62,163 bases of DNA from Spirochaetales bacterium UBA4629 (GCA_002406055.1 DHMZ01000096.1:1-62163); one strand, 5' to 3'; counted from the stretch's first letter, positions 6,643 through 15,973 are shown. The notes: generated by a model not told the origin, from the sequence alone. Made by a program: numbers and translations.

Positions 6643-8382
6643 ATGGCATACGAAGTAACAGCGACAAGAAAACGACCTCAAGATTTTGATAAACTCGTTG
6701 GACAAGAGTTTGTAGTTTCAACATTAGAGAATGCAATAAAAGAAAATAGAATTGCTCATGCTTACCTCTTTGCTGGGCCAAGAGGTGTTGGAAAAACTAG
6801 CTCTGCTCGTCTTCTTGCTAAAGCTTTAAACTGCCAAAAAGGAATGAGTGCTCATCCTTGTGGAGTTTGTTCTTCTTGTAGAGAAATAGCGCAAGGAACA
6901 AGTATTGATGTCATCGAAATCGATGGTGCTTCAAATACATCTGTTAATGATATAAGAACAATTAAGGAAGAGGTATTGTTTCCTCCTCAGTCTTCAAGAT
7001 TTAAAATCTACATTATAGACGAAGTCCATATGCTATCAAACTCAGCATTCAACGCGCTACTAAAGACAATAGAAGAGCCCCCTGAGTATATTATATTCAT
7101 CTTTGCAACAACTGAATTACAGAAGGTTCCTGCAACTATCAAATCACGTTGCCAAGTATTCCGCTTCCAACTCATTCCTCAGGAAAAGATACAAGCATTA
7201 TTAAAAGAAGCGGCAGATGAACTACATATTAAAGCAGATGAAGATGCCCTCTTTTGGATTAGCAAAGAAGCAACTGGCAGTATGCGAGATGCATACACAC
7301 TGTTTGACCAAGTTGCATCATTTTCATCTGACCACATTACACTCCAAAAGATTAGAGAGAGACTAAACTTAGCTGGATTTGATAAAATTAAAGAGATTGT
7401 TTCTGCATCTCTCTTCAATGACTCAAAAATGGCATTGGAAGAAATTTCAGCTCTCTTATCAAGTGGCGTTTCTACAGAACAAATCACAAAAGATGGTGCA
7501 GACTTCTTTAGATCTCTCCTTCTTTACAAGAATGGCGTACGTCGCTCTTCTCTTCTTGGTGTTGAAGAAAATGAGATTCCACTCGATATTGTTTCTCTTC
7601 TTTCAAAAGAACAAATAGAGGCTGCACTTAGAGCTTTTATGAACCTCTACAGAGATCTTCGCTACACGCTTTCACCTCAGTTTGAACTAGAACTTCTTGT
7701 CTCTAGGCTTTCTTCTCTTCCGTCCCTAGTTTCTCCTGAGACTCTTGTATCAAAGCTTGAAGATATGAAGAAAGGAATAATTGAAGGTTCTGTTGTCGTT
7801 AAAAAAAAAGCAGATAGAATAGTTGAAACATCAAATAGAGAGACTATTAAGAAAGAAGAAGTAAAGGTCGAAGAGAAAGAAAGCTCTCCTCTTCCATTAG
7901 CTTATACAGAAGCAGAGCAAGAAAGAGAAGAAAAAGAAATAGACTCTTCTCTTATTCCTGAGATAAAAGAGAATTTAAGTACTAATGCAAAAGCGATTTT
8001 AAATCCGTATTTAAACCAAATCGAGATTTCAAAAAATGGAGAATGGGTTCTTTTCACCGTTAAAACAGTACTTGTTAGAGACCTATTAAACAATAATCGA
8101 AAGGAACTTGAAATTGCACTTGAAAAGACTCTAGGTATAAAGAAGCCAATCAAGATTGTTTACAATGCACCTGTGGTAAGGGAAAAAGCCTCTGAGAAGA
8201 TGGAGAGCCTCAAGGTAATCTTTGGTGGAAAAATTAATTACATAAAAGAAGAGATAAAAGAACCAATAATAGAGAAACAGGAGATAGAAGAAAATAATGA
8301 ATCCAATAGAACTAGCTCAAATGATGAAGAATTTGGCTCAACAGAAACCGATGATGGAGAGCCAGATGAAGAAGATGTCTGA
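6643..8382 (+). CDS. dnaX: DNA polymerase III subunits tau and (probably) gamma
   Basis: Clamp-loader ATPase of 579 residues. Walker A GPRGVGKTS at 45-53, zinc cysteines C64, C73, C76 and C79, Walker B DEVHML, and the sensor SRC motif in KSRCQVFRF. Residues 1 to about 360 are the gamma core; the rest is the charged tau-specific tail that would contact DnaB and the polymerase. An A9 run at 7801-7809 (codons 387-389) with stops right after in both other frames suggests a shorter gamma of 391-392 residues made by slippage. The last 86 nt overlap ybaB. Operon dnaX-ybaB-recR. No ribosome site, so it may be leaderless. Confidence 0.95.
   Translation: MAYEVTATRKRPQDFDKLVGQEFVVSTLENAIKENRIAHAYLFAGPRGVGKTSSARLLAKALNCQKGMSAHPCGVCSSCREIAQGTSIDVIEIDGASNTSVNDIRTIKEEVLFPPQSSRFKIYIIDEVHMLSNSAFNALLKTIEEPPEYIIFIFATTELQKVPATIKSRCQVFRFQLIPQEKIQALLKEAADELHIKADEDALFWISKEATGSMRDAYTLFDQVASFSSDHITLQKIRERLNLAGFDKIKEIVSASLFNDSKMALEEISALLSSGVSTEQITKDGADFFRSLLLYKNGVRRSSLLGVEENEIPLDIVSLLSKEQIEAALRAFMNLYRDLRYTLSPQFELELLVSRLSSLPSLVSPETLVSKLEDMKKGIIEGSVVVKKKADRIVETSNRETIKKEEVKVEEKESSPLPLAYTEAEQEREEKEIDSSLIPEIKENLSTNAKAILNPYLNQIEISKNGEWVLFTVKTVLVRDLLNNNRKELEIALEKTLGIKKPIKIVYNAPVVREKASEKMESLKVIFGGKINYIKEEIKEPIIEKQEIEENNESNRTSSNDEEFGSTETDDGEPDEEDV
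7801..7822 (+). other. A9 slippage site within dnaX for making gamma
   Basis: Nine consecutive A residues encode Lys387-389. A one-base shift one way gives Ser-Arg then TAG (7815-7817); the other way gives Gln-Ile-Glu then TAG (7820-7822). A GAAGG lies 13 nt upstream. Thermus dnaX uses an A9 run for transcriptional slippage and E. coli uses a programmed -1 shift on an A-rich heptamer. Confidence 0.6.
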
Positions 8383-8620
8383 AAGACTTAAAAGCATTAC
8401 TGTAACTGGTAGAGCAGGAGCAGGAATGGTAGAAGTAACTATTAATGGCCTCAATAGAGTTGAAAAAATTGAAATCAATGATGTAATGCTAGCTCCTGAA
8501 AACAAATCTATGATAGAAACTCTAGTAGCGTCTGCTTTCAATGATGCTAATGATAAGATGCAGCAAAGAAAGGAAGAAGAGGGAAGAAAAAGCTTACAAG
8601 AATTGGGTATACAACTATAA
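8297..8620 (+). CDS. YbaB/EbfC-family nucleoid-associated protein
   Basis: 107-residue DNA-binding protein of normal family length. The start MNPIELAQMMKNLAQQ is typical, followed by an alpha helix, a beta sheet core (GMVEVTINGL) and a C-terminal helix. These proteins form tweezer-like dimers on DNA and usually lie between dnaX and recR, as here. The gene begins inside dnaX (86-nt overlap, other frame), with AGGAG about 12 nt before the ATG. A later start would remove the conserved first helix, so the overlap looks real. Confidence 0.9.
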   Translation: MNPIELAQMMKNLAQQKPMMESQMKKMSERLKSITVTGRAGAGMVEVTINGLNRVEKIEINDVMLAPENKSMIETLVASAFNDANDKMQQRKEEEGRKSLQELGIQL

Positions 8621-8622
8621 AT

Positions 8623-9210
8623 ATGACAAGCCTAGATGAATTAATAAGACTAATAAAAAAACTTCCAGGGATGGGAGATAAGTCAGCTACTCGATTAGCC
8701 TACTACCTTATAAAAACAGATAAAAGCTATAACACTAAACTTGGAGAAGCTATATCTACTCTTCAAGATAAGATACATCCATGCCCAATTTGTGGATCGT
8801 ACATGGAGGGTGATAGTTGCCCATATTGCGACGATGAAAGAAGAGACAAAAGCTTGTTGTGCATAGTTGAAGAGGCTCAAGATGTCGTCTCTCTATCTTC
8901 TTTAGGTATTTATAACGGACTATTTCATGTGCTTGGTGGAGCTATTAATCCTATAGAAGGAATAGGACCAAACTCTTTGAGATTCAATGAGCTTGTTTCA
9001 AGAGTCAAAGATGGCTCTTTTAAAGAAATAATTATTGCAACAAACCCAACTGAAGAAGGTGACACAACAGCTCTTTATATAAAGAATTTATTGTCTCAAT
9101 ATCCTGTTAATCTTACTCGCTTGGCTTCAGGAATCCCTATTGGCGGAGACTTGGGCTATGTCGATAAAACAACTTTATCGCGTTCAATAAAGGGAAGAAT
9201 TAAGCTCTGA
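8623..9210 (+). CDS. recR: Recombination mediator RecR
   Basis: 195-residue RecFOR-pathway protein that loads RecA at gaps. Helix-hairpin-helix at 10-20 (IKKLPGMGDKSA), a C4 zinc finger with C54, C57, C66 and C69, a Toprim domain beginning LLCIVEE, and a C-terminal Walker-B-like part. Starts 2 nt after the ybaB stop without a visible ribosome site, so translation probably depends on coupling. Its last 27 nt overlap the convergent permease gene. Confidence 0.95.
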   Translation: MTSLDELIRLIKKLPGMGDKSATRLAYYLIKTDKSYNTKLGEAISTLQDKIHPCPICGSYMEGDSCPYCDDERRDKSLLCIVEEAQDVVSLSSLGIYNGLFHVLGGAINPIEGIGPNSLRFNELVSRVKDGSFKEIIIATNPTEEGDTTALYIKNLLSQYPVNLTRLASGIPIGGDLGYVDKTTLSRSIKGRIKL

Positions 9211-9960
9211 GAAACCTCTATTGATTAGCATAATAGAAGAAACTAGTAAGACAAGTAGCAATGAAGGAAACAAAACAACATGAGGGTACGTGAGAATAAC
9301 AGCCCTTCCGTCTGCCAATATGCGGCCAAGGGTTGGTATTGAACTATCGAGTCCCACGCACAGAAAAGAAAGAGAAGACTCTGTTAAAATATTGTAGATA
9401 ACCGACGATGTGAGTTCCTCCCTCAAATAAGGCCAAATAGAAGGAATAATGTATTTAAAATAAATAGTTGTATTACTTAGTCCCAATGCCCTTGCTGCTA
9501 AAATGTAATCTTCCTTCTCTGTCTTCTTCACAAGAGGATATAAGAAAAGAGAAAGGCTACAGGAAGAAGAAAGAGCAAGCGTTGTTATTAGCATCACTCT
9601 TCCCTTTAAGCCAATAGAATAGAAAAACAAAGCAAGAACAAGAGACGGAATTGTCTTAATTGAACGAGAAAATGAAGAAGATAAATATCCAAGTAAAGAG
9701 CCTCTTCTTCTCATTGCAAGCAAAATAATGGCAAAAAAGAGAGAAAGAGATATACTTACTAAACCAATAGAAAGTGAAACAAGAAGAGCATATGATCCCC
9801 TTGCTAAAAGATCTCTACCTAAACTATCAAAACCAAAAGGATGAGAAAGAGAAGGAAGAGATAGAGAAAGATCTGTGTTTATCTCGCCTTTCCCCATAAA
9901 TAAGAAAGATAATACAACAAGAAAAGTTAATATAAGAAATCCAATCTTAATTTTCTTCAT
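9184..9960 (-). CDS. Peptide/nickel-type ABC transporter permease (DppC-like)
   Basis: 258-residue inner-membrane permease with one N-terminal helix, a short periplasmic loop and about five further helices. The EAA loop is visible in AARALGLSNTTIYFKYIIP. The order in the operon (lipoprotein, DppB-like, DppC-like) is that of oligopeptide importers, but no ATPase gene follows. Its stop lies inside the convergent recR end. The start overlaps the stop of the upstream permease gene (ATGA). Confidence 0.85.
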   Translation of the reverse strand: MKKIKIGFLILTFLVVLSFLFMGKGEINTDLSLSLPSLSHPFGFDSLGRDLLARGSYALLVSLSIGLVSISLSLFFAIILLAMRRRGSLLGYLSSSFSRSIKTIPSLVLALFFYSIGLKGRVMLITTLALSSSCSLSLFLYPLVKKTEKEDYILAARALGLSNTTIYFKYIIPSIWPYLREELTSSVIYNILTESSLSFLCVGLDSSIPTLGRILADGRAVILTYPHVVLFPSLLLVLLVSSIMLINRGFSELNSSLY

Positions 9961-10895
9961 TCATCTACCCTCCTTGTATCAATTTGATTAACAAAAAAGG
10001 AAGAGAGAAAGAGGAGAAATGAAATGAATAGAACGATAATCATAACAAGTGTAAAGCTAACACTGTAGTCTCGCTCTAAAGAACTCTTTACTAACGCTCG
10101 TCCTAGTCCAGGAAGTGCAAAAACATTTTCAACAATCACTGAGGAGGAGAAAAAAGAAATTAGAGACTGACTTAGAGCTGGAATTATTATTCCTAAACTT
10201 GGCTTAAGTGCATATTTCTCAACAATCGTTTTTTCTTTTGCGCCTTTTGCCCTTTCGTATGTTATATATGGCTGTTCACTACTCTCTCGAAGTGCCTCTC
10301 TAAAAATTCTCATCATAAAAGATGAACTGATAAAAGAAAGAGAAATGGATGGCAAAAATAATGATTTGAAATTATTAAAGAATCCCTTACTAAACGGAAA
10401 GTATCCTGCAACAGGAAAGAGATGAAATATTAATGAAAAGATTAGAATCAAAATAATGGAAGAAATAAATGAAGGAAAGGCTAAAAATAATGATGATAGA
10501 AGCGAAAGCATTCTATCACAAAATCCTCCCTTTTTATTTACAGCCTTAATCGACAGGAAAAGAGAAAAAGGAAACGAGAAAACAAATGAGTAAATAGAAA
10601 GAGAAAGTGTTACAGGCAATGAAGTCTTCACTATTGATACAACAGACTCTCCACTTATGCTTTTTCCCCACTTAAAAGTAAAAAAATTGCATAATGTTTT
10701 TATGTAGCTAATAAAAAAAGAAGACGAGTCTCTTTCTTTTAAATATTCTTCAACATATCTTTCTTCCATCTCTTCAGAAAGAATAAAGGATGCGCTATTA
10801 CCTTTGAGTAAGTATAAAGATGAAAAGAGAAAAAAAGAGACAAATATAACTGTGAAAAATAACTCTATTATTTTTTTTAATAAATCTTTTTTCAT
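9957..10895 (-). CDS. Peptide/nickel-type ABC transporter permease (DppB-like)
   Basis: 312-residue permease: N-terminal helix, a periplasmic stretch of about 60 residues, then five membrane helices. The EAA loop appears as TYERAKGAKEKTIVEKYALKPS and the C-terminus has VENVFALPGLGRALV, a DppB/OppB hallmark. AAGGAAAAAG ribosome site. Pairs with the DppC-like protein and the lipoprotein upstream. Very rich in Ser, Phe and Leu. Confidence 0.87.
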   Translation of the reverse strand: MKKDLLKKIIELFFTVIFVSFFLFSSLYLLKGNSASFILSEEMEERYVEEYLKERDSSSFFISYIKTLCNFFTFKWGKSISGESVVSIVKTSLPVTLSLSIYSFVFSFPFSLFLSIKAVNKKGGFCDRMLSLLSSLFLAFPSFISSIILILIFSLIFHLFPVAGYFPFSKGFFNNFKSLFLPSISLSFISSSFMMRIFREALRESSEQPYITYERAKGAKEKTIVEKYALKPSLGIIIPALSQSLISFFSSSVIVENVFALPGLGRALVKSSLERDYSVSFTLVMIIVLFISFLLFLSSFFVNQIDTRRVDE

Positions 10896-10911
10896 CTTTT
10901 TCCTTCATTTT

Positions 10912-12420
10912 TTAGTTATCACTTTTATTGGTAGCCCAAAAGAAAAATCCATTTTGCGTTATGATATTATCTAATTTCTTGCTATAGGCATAGCTTGTTG
11001 TATAGTGCCCTGGTAAATAACAAGGAAGATAGCTATATAATTGTTGTTGGCATATTTGCCACATTTCTTTCGCTTCATCAAGAGATGATGCATTATTCAT
11101 CTCTTTTAGACTTAAATATGCACTACTTTCTTCTTCTATGTATCCTGGGAAAGAAGGAGAAAGATAGCTCTTCATTTGTGGAAGAGGAACGGAGGTAAAG
11201 GCACTTATGTAGATATCCCATTCACTGCTGTTTTTTCTTGTTTCTATAAAAGAAGCCCAATCAAGAACTATTAATTCTACAGAGAAACCTACCTTCTCTA
11301 ACTCTTCTTTAGCTGCAATAGCAATTTTATCTAAGTTACTCAAATTAGAGGTAAGAATCCTAATTTTCAAATTCTCTTTTCCTTCAATTAATTTCTTTGC
11401 TCTCTCCATGTCGAGAACGCTATAAGGGTCAGGAGAAGAGACTCTCCAATCTCCTTGCCAAGCCTCCATATAATCAGAATGCAGACTATAACCAACTTTT
11501 CCGTAACAAGCTTCCATTAGTGTCTTGCTATCTAAGGAAAGAGCTATTGCCTCTCTTATCTCATTATCTTTTGTACTCCCTTCTTTTTTGTTAAAGACTA
11601 GAGCTATCGATCCACTCTCATCGCCATCGAGTAAGATAAGATTACTGTTGTTTTCTATTCTTTCCCTATCTGTGCTCATTACGTCATTGATAGCATCATA
11701 GAGCCCTGTCTCAAGACCAAGAAGACGAGTAACAGAATCTGGAACAAAATAATAGGTTATATTTTCTATAGCTTTTTTCTTTCCCCATTTTCCATTACTT
11801 TTTTCGCCATATTCAGAGTAAGAATCAAAACGTTCAAGTACAATCTTTTCTCCACTTATCCATTCTTTTAGTTTATATGGTCCACTTCCCACAATACTTG
11901 AAAGAACAATACCTTCTCCAATAGATGAAGACGGCACAATTATAGCTTCTTGTGGAGCAGAAGCTATTAAATATGGAAGAAATAGCAGAGAGTTGTCACT
12001 TTCTATAGTGACAGTGTTTTTCCCTTCTACTACAAACCTTCCATTTTGTGCTATTTCTTTTGCTTTTGGATATAGCTCTAACCATCTATTCATTGAGATG
12101 GCAACATCTTCCTCTGTCATTTTCTCGCCATTGTGAAAGAGAACATCATCGCGAAGAGTAAATGTTAGTTTTTTGTTATCATCAGAAAGGCTATACAGAG
12201 AGGCAAGCTCTGGCCTTATTTTTCCTTCTCCGTCAAGAATAAGAAGTTTTTCAAATATATTTCCAACACAAATAATTCGGCTATATAAAGAGGTATTTAC
12301 AACGACATCTAAACTGGATGGTTCCTGTGAAATTGCAACATTTATTACATCATTATTAGAGTTAGAAACGGAACAAGAAGATAAGATAATTACTAAAACA
12401 AAAACTAGGGCTTTAACCAT
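10912..12420 (-). CDS. ABC transporter substrate-binding lipoprotein, family 5 (peptide-type)
   Basis: 502 residues. A lipoprotein signal peptide with lipobox LSSC (Cys16) anchors it in a membrane, modified by Lgt. The mature part is an SBP_bac_5 protein: KLTFTLRDDVLFHNGEKMTEEDV and the later IREAIALSLDSKTL segment are typical. It would capture peptides or a similar solute for the two permeases. Start codon and AGGG ribosome-like sequence sit within an 8-bp hairpin, so translation may be controlled. Substrate unknown. Confidence 0.87.
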   Translation of the reverse strand: MVKALVFVLVIILSSCSVSNSNNDVINVAISQEPSSLDVVVNTSLYSRIICVGNIFEKLLILDGEGKIRPELASLYSLSDDNKKLTFTLRDDVLFHNGEKMTEEDVAISMNRWLELYPKAKEIAQNGRFVVEGKNTVTIESDNSLLFLPYLIASAPQEAIIVPSSSIGEGIVLSSIVGSGPYKLKEWISGEKIVLERFDSYSEYGEKSNGKWGKKKAIENITYYFVPDSVTRLLGLETGLYDAINDVMSTDRERIENNSNLILLDGDESGSIALVFNKKEGSTKDNEIREAIALSLDSKTLMEACYGKVGYSLHSDYMEAWQGDWRVSSPDPYSVLDMERAKKLIEGKENLKIRILTSNLSNLDKIAIAAKEELEKVGFSVELIVLDWASFIETRKNSSEWDIYISAFTSVPLPQMKSYLSPSFPGYIEEESSAYLSLKEMNNASSLDEAKEMWQICQQQLYSYLPCYLPGHYTTSYAYSKKLDNIITQNGFFFWATNKSDN

Positions 12421-12430
12421 ATAGCCCTAG
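12405..12430 (-). promoter_or_regulatory. Hairpin enclosing the start codon of the peptide-binding lipoprotein gene
   Basis: CTAGGGCT (12405-12412) and AGCCCTAG (12423-12430) are perfect inverted repeats with a 10-nt loop holding the ATG (complement of 12418-12420). The AGGG that could serve as ribosome site lies in the stem. Confidence 0.45.
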
Positions 12431-12465
12431 CATATTATTTTATCCTTTAAAGTAAAAGCTCTCTT

Positions 12466-13269
12466 TTAACTTGGCTGTTTGCCAATATAGGCAAGGATAC
12501 CACCATCTACATAGAGGATATGACCATTAACAAAATTAGAAGCGTCTGATGCTAAAAATACAGCAGGACCCTCTAAATCTTCTGGAGTACCCCACCTTTC
12601 TGCTGGAGTTTTAGAGATAATAAAAGAGTCAAAAGGATGACGAGACCCATCTTTCTGTCTTTCTCTAAGAGGTGCAGTTTGCGGAGTAGCAATGTATCCA
12701 GGCCCTATACCATTACACTGAATGTTATATTTTCCATATTCAGATGCAATATTCTTTGTAAGCATCTTTAAACCGCCTTTCGCAGAAGCATAAGCACTTA
12801 CCGTTTCTCGTCCTAACTCACTCATCATTGAGCAAATATTAATAATCTTACCACCACCCTGCTTAATCATCTGAGGAATTACAGCCTTAGCACAAATAAA
12901 TGGAGCATTAAGATCCAAATCAACAACAGCACGGAAATCTTCAACACTCATCTCTGTCATAGGGATACGCTTAATACAACCAGCATTGTTAACGAGAATA
13001 TCGATTCTGCCATGCTCTTTAATGATTTTATCTCGTAGTTCATCAACAGCTTTTTCATCTGTTACATCGCAAACATAGCCCTCTACATCCCCCATATTGC
13101 ATCGTCTATATTCTTCTAGACCTTTTTCTACAGATTCTTTGTGAGATGTATTGAAAATAACCTTTGCTCCAGCAGTATGAAAAGCCTTTACGATAGCCAT
13201 ACCAATACCATAACTAGCACCGGTAACCCAAGCAACCTTCCCTTTTAGGGAAAATGAAGACATATCCAT
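12466..13269 (-). CDS. SDR-family sugar-acid dehydrogenase (KduD / gluconate 5-dehydrogenase-like)
   Basis: 267-residue short-chain dehydrogenase. The nucleotide motif TGASYGIG is at 16-23, NNAG is present, and the catalytic Ser and YASAK are visible in ICSMMSELGRETVSAYASAK. Related proteins oxidise 2-keto-3-deoxygluconate or gluconate-type sugar acids. The window also encodes uxuA and uxuB, so a role in uronate breakdown is plausible. An AGGAGG site lies 5 nt before the ATG. Exact substrate uncertain. Confidence 0.8.
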   Translation of the reverse strand: MDMSSFSLKGKVAWVTGASYGIGMAIVKAFHTAGAKVIFNTSHKESVEKGLEEYRRCNMGDVEGYVCDVTDEKAVDELRDKIIKEHGRIDILVNNAGCIKRIPMTEMSVEDFRAVVDLDLNAPFICAKAVIPQMIKQGGGKIINICSMMSELGRETVSAYASAKGGLKMLTKNIASEYGKYNIQCNGIGPGYIATPQTAPLRERQKDGSRHPFDSFIISKTPAERWGTPEDLEGPAVFLASDASNFVNGHILYVDGGILAYIGKQPS

Positions 13270-13350
13270 TTGAGCCTCCTTTTTATTACTAAGGCTATTT
13301 TAATTAGAAATTAACAATCCTTTCTGTTTTCTTTTTGTCTTATTAAGCTA

Positions 13351-14772
13351 TTAAAGCTTATCTATAAGCATTGAACACTTACCAGAAGGAATAGGTAATG
13401 TCTTCTTCTTGTTATCGTCAATGATATGGATAGTAAAGTAGTAGAGCTTCTCACTCTCTAGTCTTATCTCCCATCCTCTCTGATTCTTGTTAGATAGAAT
13501 AGTGATATTATTTTTCTTAAGAGAGAGTCCTTCAATACCCATAGCTTCCAAGCTCTGCATTGTCCAATAAACAGTCTTTCTAGGAAGTGAAATATCTAAT
13601 CCAATGATATTTTCAATGCAAAGAGATATTGCAATTAGACCAATAGAAGGAAGATACCTCTTCTTATTTTCAACACCCTCAGGGCACGAAGCAGGACCTT
13701 CGTCTAGAGGTTTATAAAGCTCCCAAGCATCACCTGTTTTCTCTTCTCCTGGATGGAGAGTATCGAGGATGAAATACATATGTCTTATTGCACATTCTCG
13801 TGCAAAGACAAATGAATCGTAGTTAATTAGTCCCTTAATGATTATATATGTCATAAAGGAAGAAACAGAACCACAATAACCATTACCATCTTTCGAGAAT
13901 TCAGGATTAGAGACTGGAAGAGTTGGGAATGGGTTATCTGTACCAAATTCACTATCGTTCTTTAACGCTTCAATAAGGAATGATGCATATTCATCATTTG
14001 GAATTTCTGCAAGAAGAGTCCAGAAAGCACCAATATGCTTATTCTTAATTTGGCGGCCTTCCTCGTCTAAGTCATAGTAGAAACTATCCTCACTGGACCA
14101 CATCATTGAATTAATTCTAGTCTTTAGTGCGAAGTAGACTCTTTTGTATCTGAATGATAGTTCTTTGTCGTTTAAGATATCGCCAATAATAGAGAGATAA
14201 AGAGCAAATACAGCCATAGCTGAGTTAAAATCTATAAAATACTTTGCTCCCTTTCTTGGAAGATTTCCCATATGCATAGCCTCTTCAGGTACAGCATACA
14301 ATCCATTTTCCTTCTGAAAGTTTGTTTTTAGCCAATCGAAGTACTTTTCAAGATAAGGAATTACATCCTTGAGTCTCTTTTTATTACCAATCTTGTGATA
14401 AAACATATATTCAACAAATGGAAGAAGTGGAATTGTAACACCAAGAGGGTTCTTTTTATTTACGACTTCTTTATCTGTTGTAATATCATAGCACTCAGCA
14501 ATACGCCCACTTTCTTCTTGTCGAGAATAGAAATAATCGACCATAGAATATGGACTATAGATTTGATTAGAATAGACTAAAAATAGCGAAGAAAGAGAAA
14601 CGTCATACAAAGAAATGACATTGCTATTATTATGAATAAAATAGCCATCTGGGAATTTTCCTTCCTTATCCCCTTCCTTCCATGCTTCTTCCAACCAAAC
14701 CCAGGCTCTGTCATACATATCAACAAAGTCCTGATCATAAAAATGTATTCCTGGTACGCTTTCCTTAATCAT
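13351..14772 (-). CDS. Alpha/alpha-barrel glycosidase-like protein (trehalase / MGH1-like)
   Basis: 473 residues without signal peptide, so cytoplasmic. Segments such as YDQDFVDMYDRAWVW, PEEAMHMGNLPRKGAKYFIDFNS, MMWSSEDSFYYDLD and a late GDAWELYKP resemble six-hairpin glycosidases of the trehalase/GH63/MGH1-like type. Catalytic acids cannot be assigned with confidence. GGAGA ribosome site. It lies 81 nt upstream of the KduD-like gene on the same strand, so the pair may release and oxidise a sugar or uronic acid. Substrate unknown. Confidence 0.6.
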   Translation of the reverse strand: MIKESVPGIHFYDQDFVDMYDRAWVWLEEAWKEGDKEGKFPDGYFIHNNSNVISLYDVSLSSLFLVYSNQIYSPYSMVDYFYSRQEESGRIAECYDITTDKEVVNKKNPLGVTIPLLPFVEYMFYHKIGNKKRLKDVIPYLEKYFDWLKTNFQKENGLYAVPEEAMHMGNLPRKGAKYFIDFNSAMAVFALYLSIIGDILNDKELSFRYKRVYFALKTRINSMMWSSEDSFYYDLDEEGRQIKNKHIGAFWTLLAEIPNDEYASFLIEALKNDSEFGTDNPFPTLPVSNPEFSKDGNGYCGSVSSFMTYIIIKGLINYDSFVFARECAIRHMYFILDTLHPGEEKTGDAWELYKPLDEGPASCPEGVENKKRYLPSIGLIAISLCIENIIGLDISLPRKTVYWTMQSLEAMGIEGLSLKKNNITILSNKNQRGWEIRLESEKLYYFTIHIIDDNKKKTLPIPSGKCSMLIDKL

Positions 14773-14921
14773 TTTTTCTCCACCAAAAAGTGGCTTTTTT
14801 TAAAATTTGAGCACTCTATACGGTATTATAATAATACAACGCCAAAACTAAGGTTGTCAAATAGATTTTTTATTTGTTTATTTCTTTACAATAAAAGATA
14901 TTACAGAGTTTTTATCATAAT

Positions 14922-15842
14922 TTATCGATATAGTTTTACTGCCTTTTCAAGTATTTCAATTTCGAAATGTTTTCCTTTTCTTGTAAACTCTTCTCCATCT
15001 ACATGTGACACAACCAAACCAGATAGAGAATCAACAACAACGCGCTTTGCATTGCCATAACTAAAATTAACAGTATCCTTTATCATAGCCCCTCTCAAAA
15101 ATTGAAGAACTAATCTTATTAATCCAAATCCTTTGAAAATCCTCTTTGTATACATGTAGTCTAATAGACCATCATTAATCTCAGCCTTTGGGGTCATCAA
15201 GAAAGAAGATCCCATACGTCTGCCATTGTTTACGCTAAGCTGCTGAGTATTAATTTCACTCTTCTGGCCATCAATTTCGATACTCAATTTATAGCCTTTA
15301 GGAGGGTTAAAGAGAATGTTAACAAAGGCAACTATATAGCTAATCATGCCGTTTAGGTGCTTGTATGATTGAGCTTTAAAGTTTACAAGAGGCTCAAAAC
15401 CAAAACCCATGCCATTTAAAAAGTATCTTCCTTTTTCTCTTTCAGTTCCTTTAGCAAAGCCCACATCTGTATCTTGAGTATGACCATCTATAATAATTGA
15501 ACAGGCTTTTTCGACATTATTAGGAATACCAGCAATCCAAGCAAAATCATTGCCTCGTCCTAAAGGAATAATACCCAGGTTTACATTTTCATGGCCTTTA
15601 GCTCTCATCAAGCCATTAATAACTTCGTTTACACTTCCATCTCCACCAGCAACAATAATTGTTTTAAAGCCAGTCTCAACCCCACTCTTGGCAAGTTTCT
15701 CTGCATGGCCTTTACCAATAGTGTATGCAATAGTGCATGTTTTTCCCTTTGAGGCAAAGATATCTTTAATTTTTTTTGCTTTCTTCTTTCCTTTGCCCTT
15801 GGACGCATTTGGATTGATTATTAAGAGAATGTCATTATTCAT
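14922..15842 (-). CDS. Diacylglycerol kinase family lipid kinase (YegS/BmrU-like)
   Basis: 306-residue cytoplasmic or peripheral membrane enzyme. It starts with the family segment LLIINPNASKGKGKK and carries the ATP-binding GGDGSVNE at 66-73, followed by LGIIPLGRGNDFAW. It likely phosphorylates diacylglycerol or another lipid. Stands alone on the minus strand, divergent from pepD. No clear Shine-Dalgarno is visible before its ATG. Confidence 0.87.
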   Translation of the reverse strand: MNNDILLIINPNASKGKGKKKAKKIKDIFASKGKTCTIAYTIGKGHAEKLAKSGVETGFKTIIVAGGDGSVNEVINGLMRAKGHENVNLGIIPLGRGNDFAWIAGIPNNVEKACSIIIDGHTQDTDVGFAKGTEREKGRYFLNGMGFGFEPLVNFKAQSYKHLNGMISYIVAFVNILFNPPKGYKLSIEIDGQKSEINTQQLSVNNGRRMGSSFLMTPKAEINDGLLDYMYTKRIFKGFGLIRLVLQFLRGAMIKDTVNFSYGNAKRVVVDSLSGLVVSHVDGEEFTRKGKHFEIEILEKAVKLYR

Positions 15843-15973
15843 ATCTTTTATTTTGGTATTTCATCATAAAGGATGCAATACACAAAAAAGCATTTTAAAT
15901 TGTCTTTTTCCATGTTTTTAAAGACCTTATCTCTCTACAATGTTATAATATACTTTACTTAAGGAGAAAAAAG

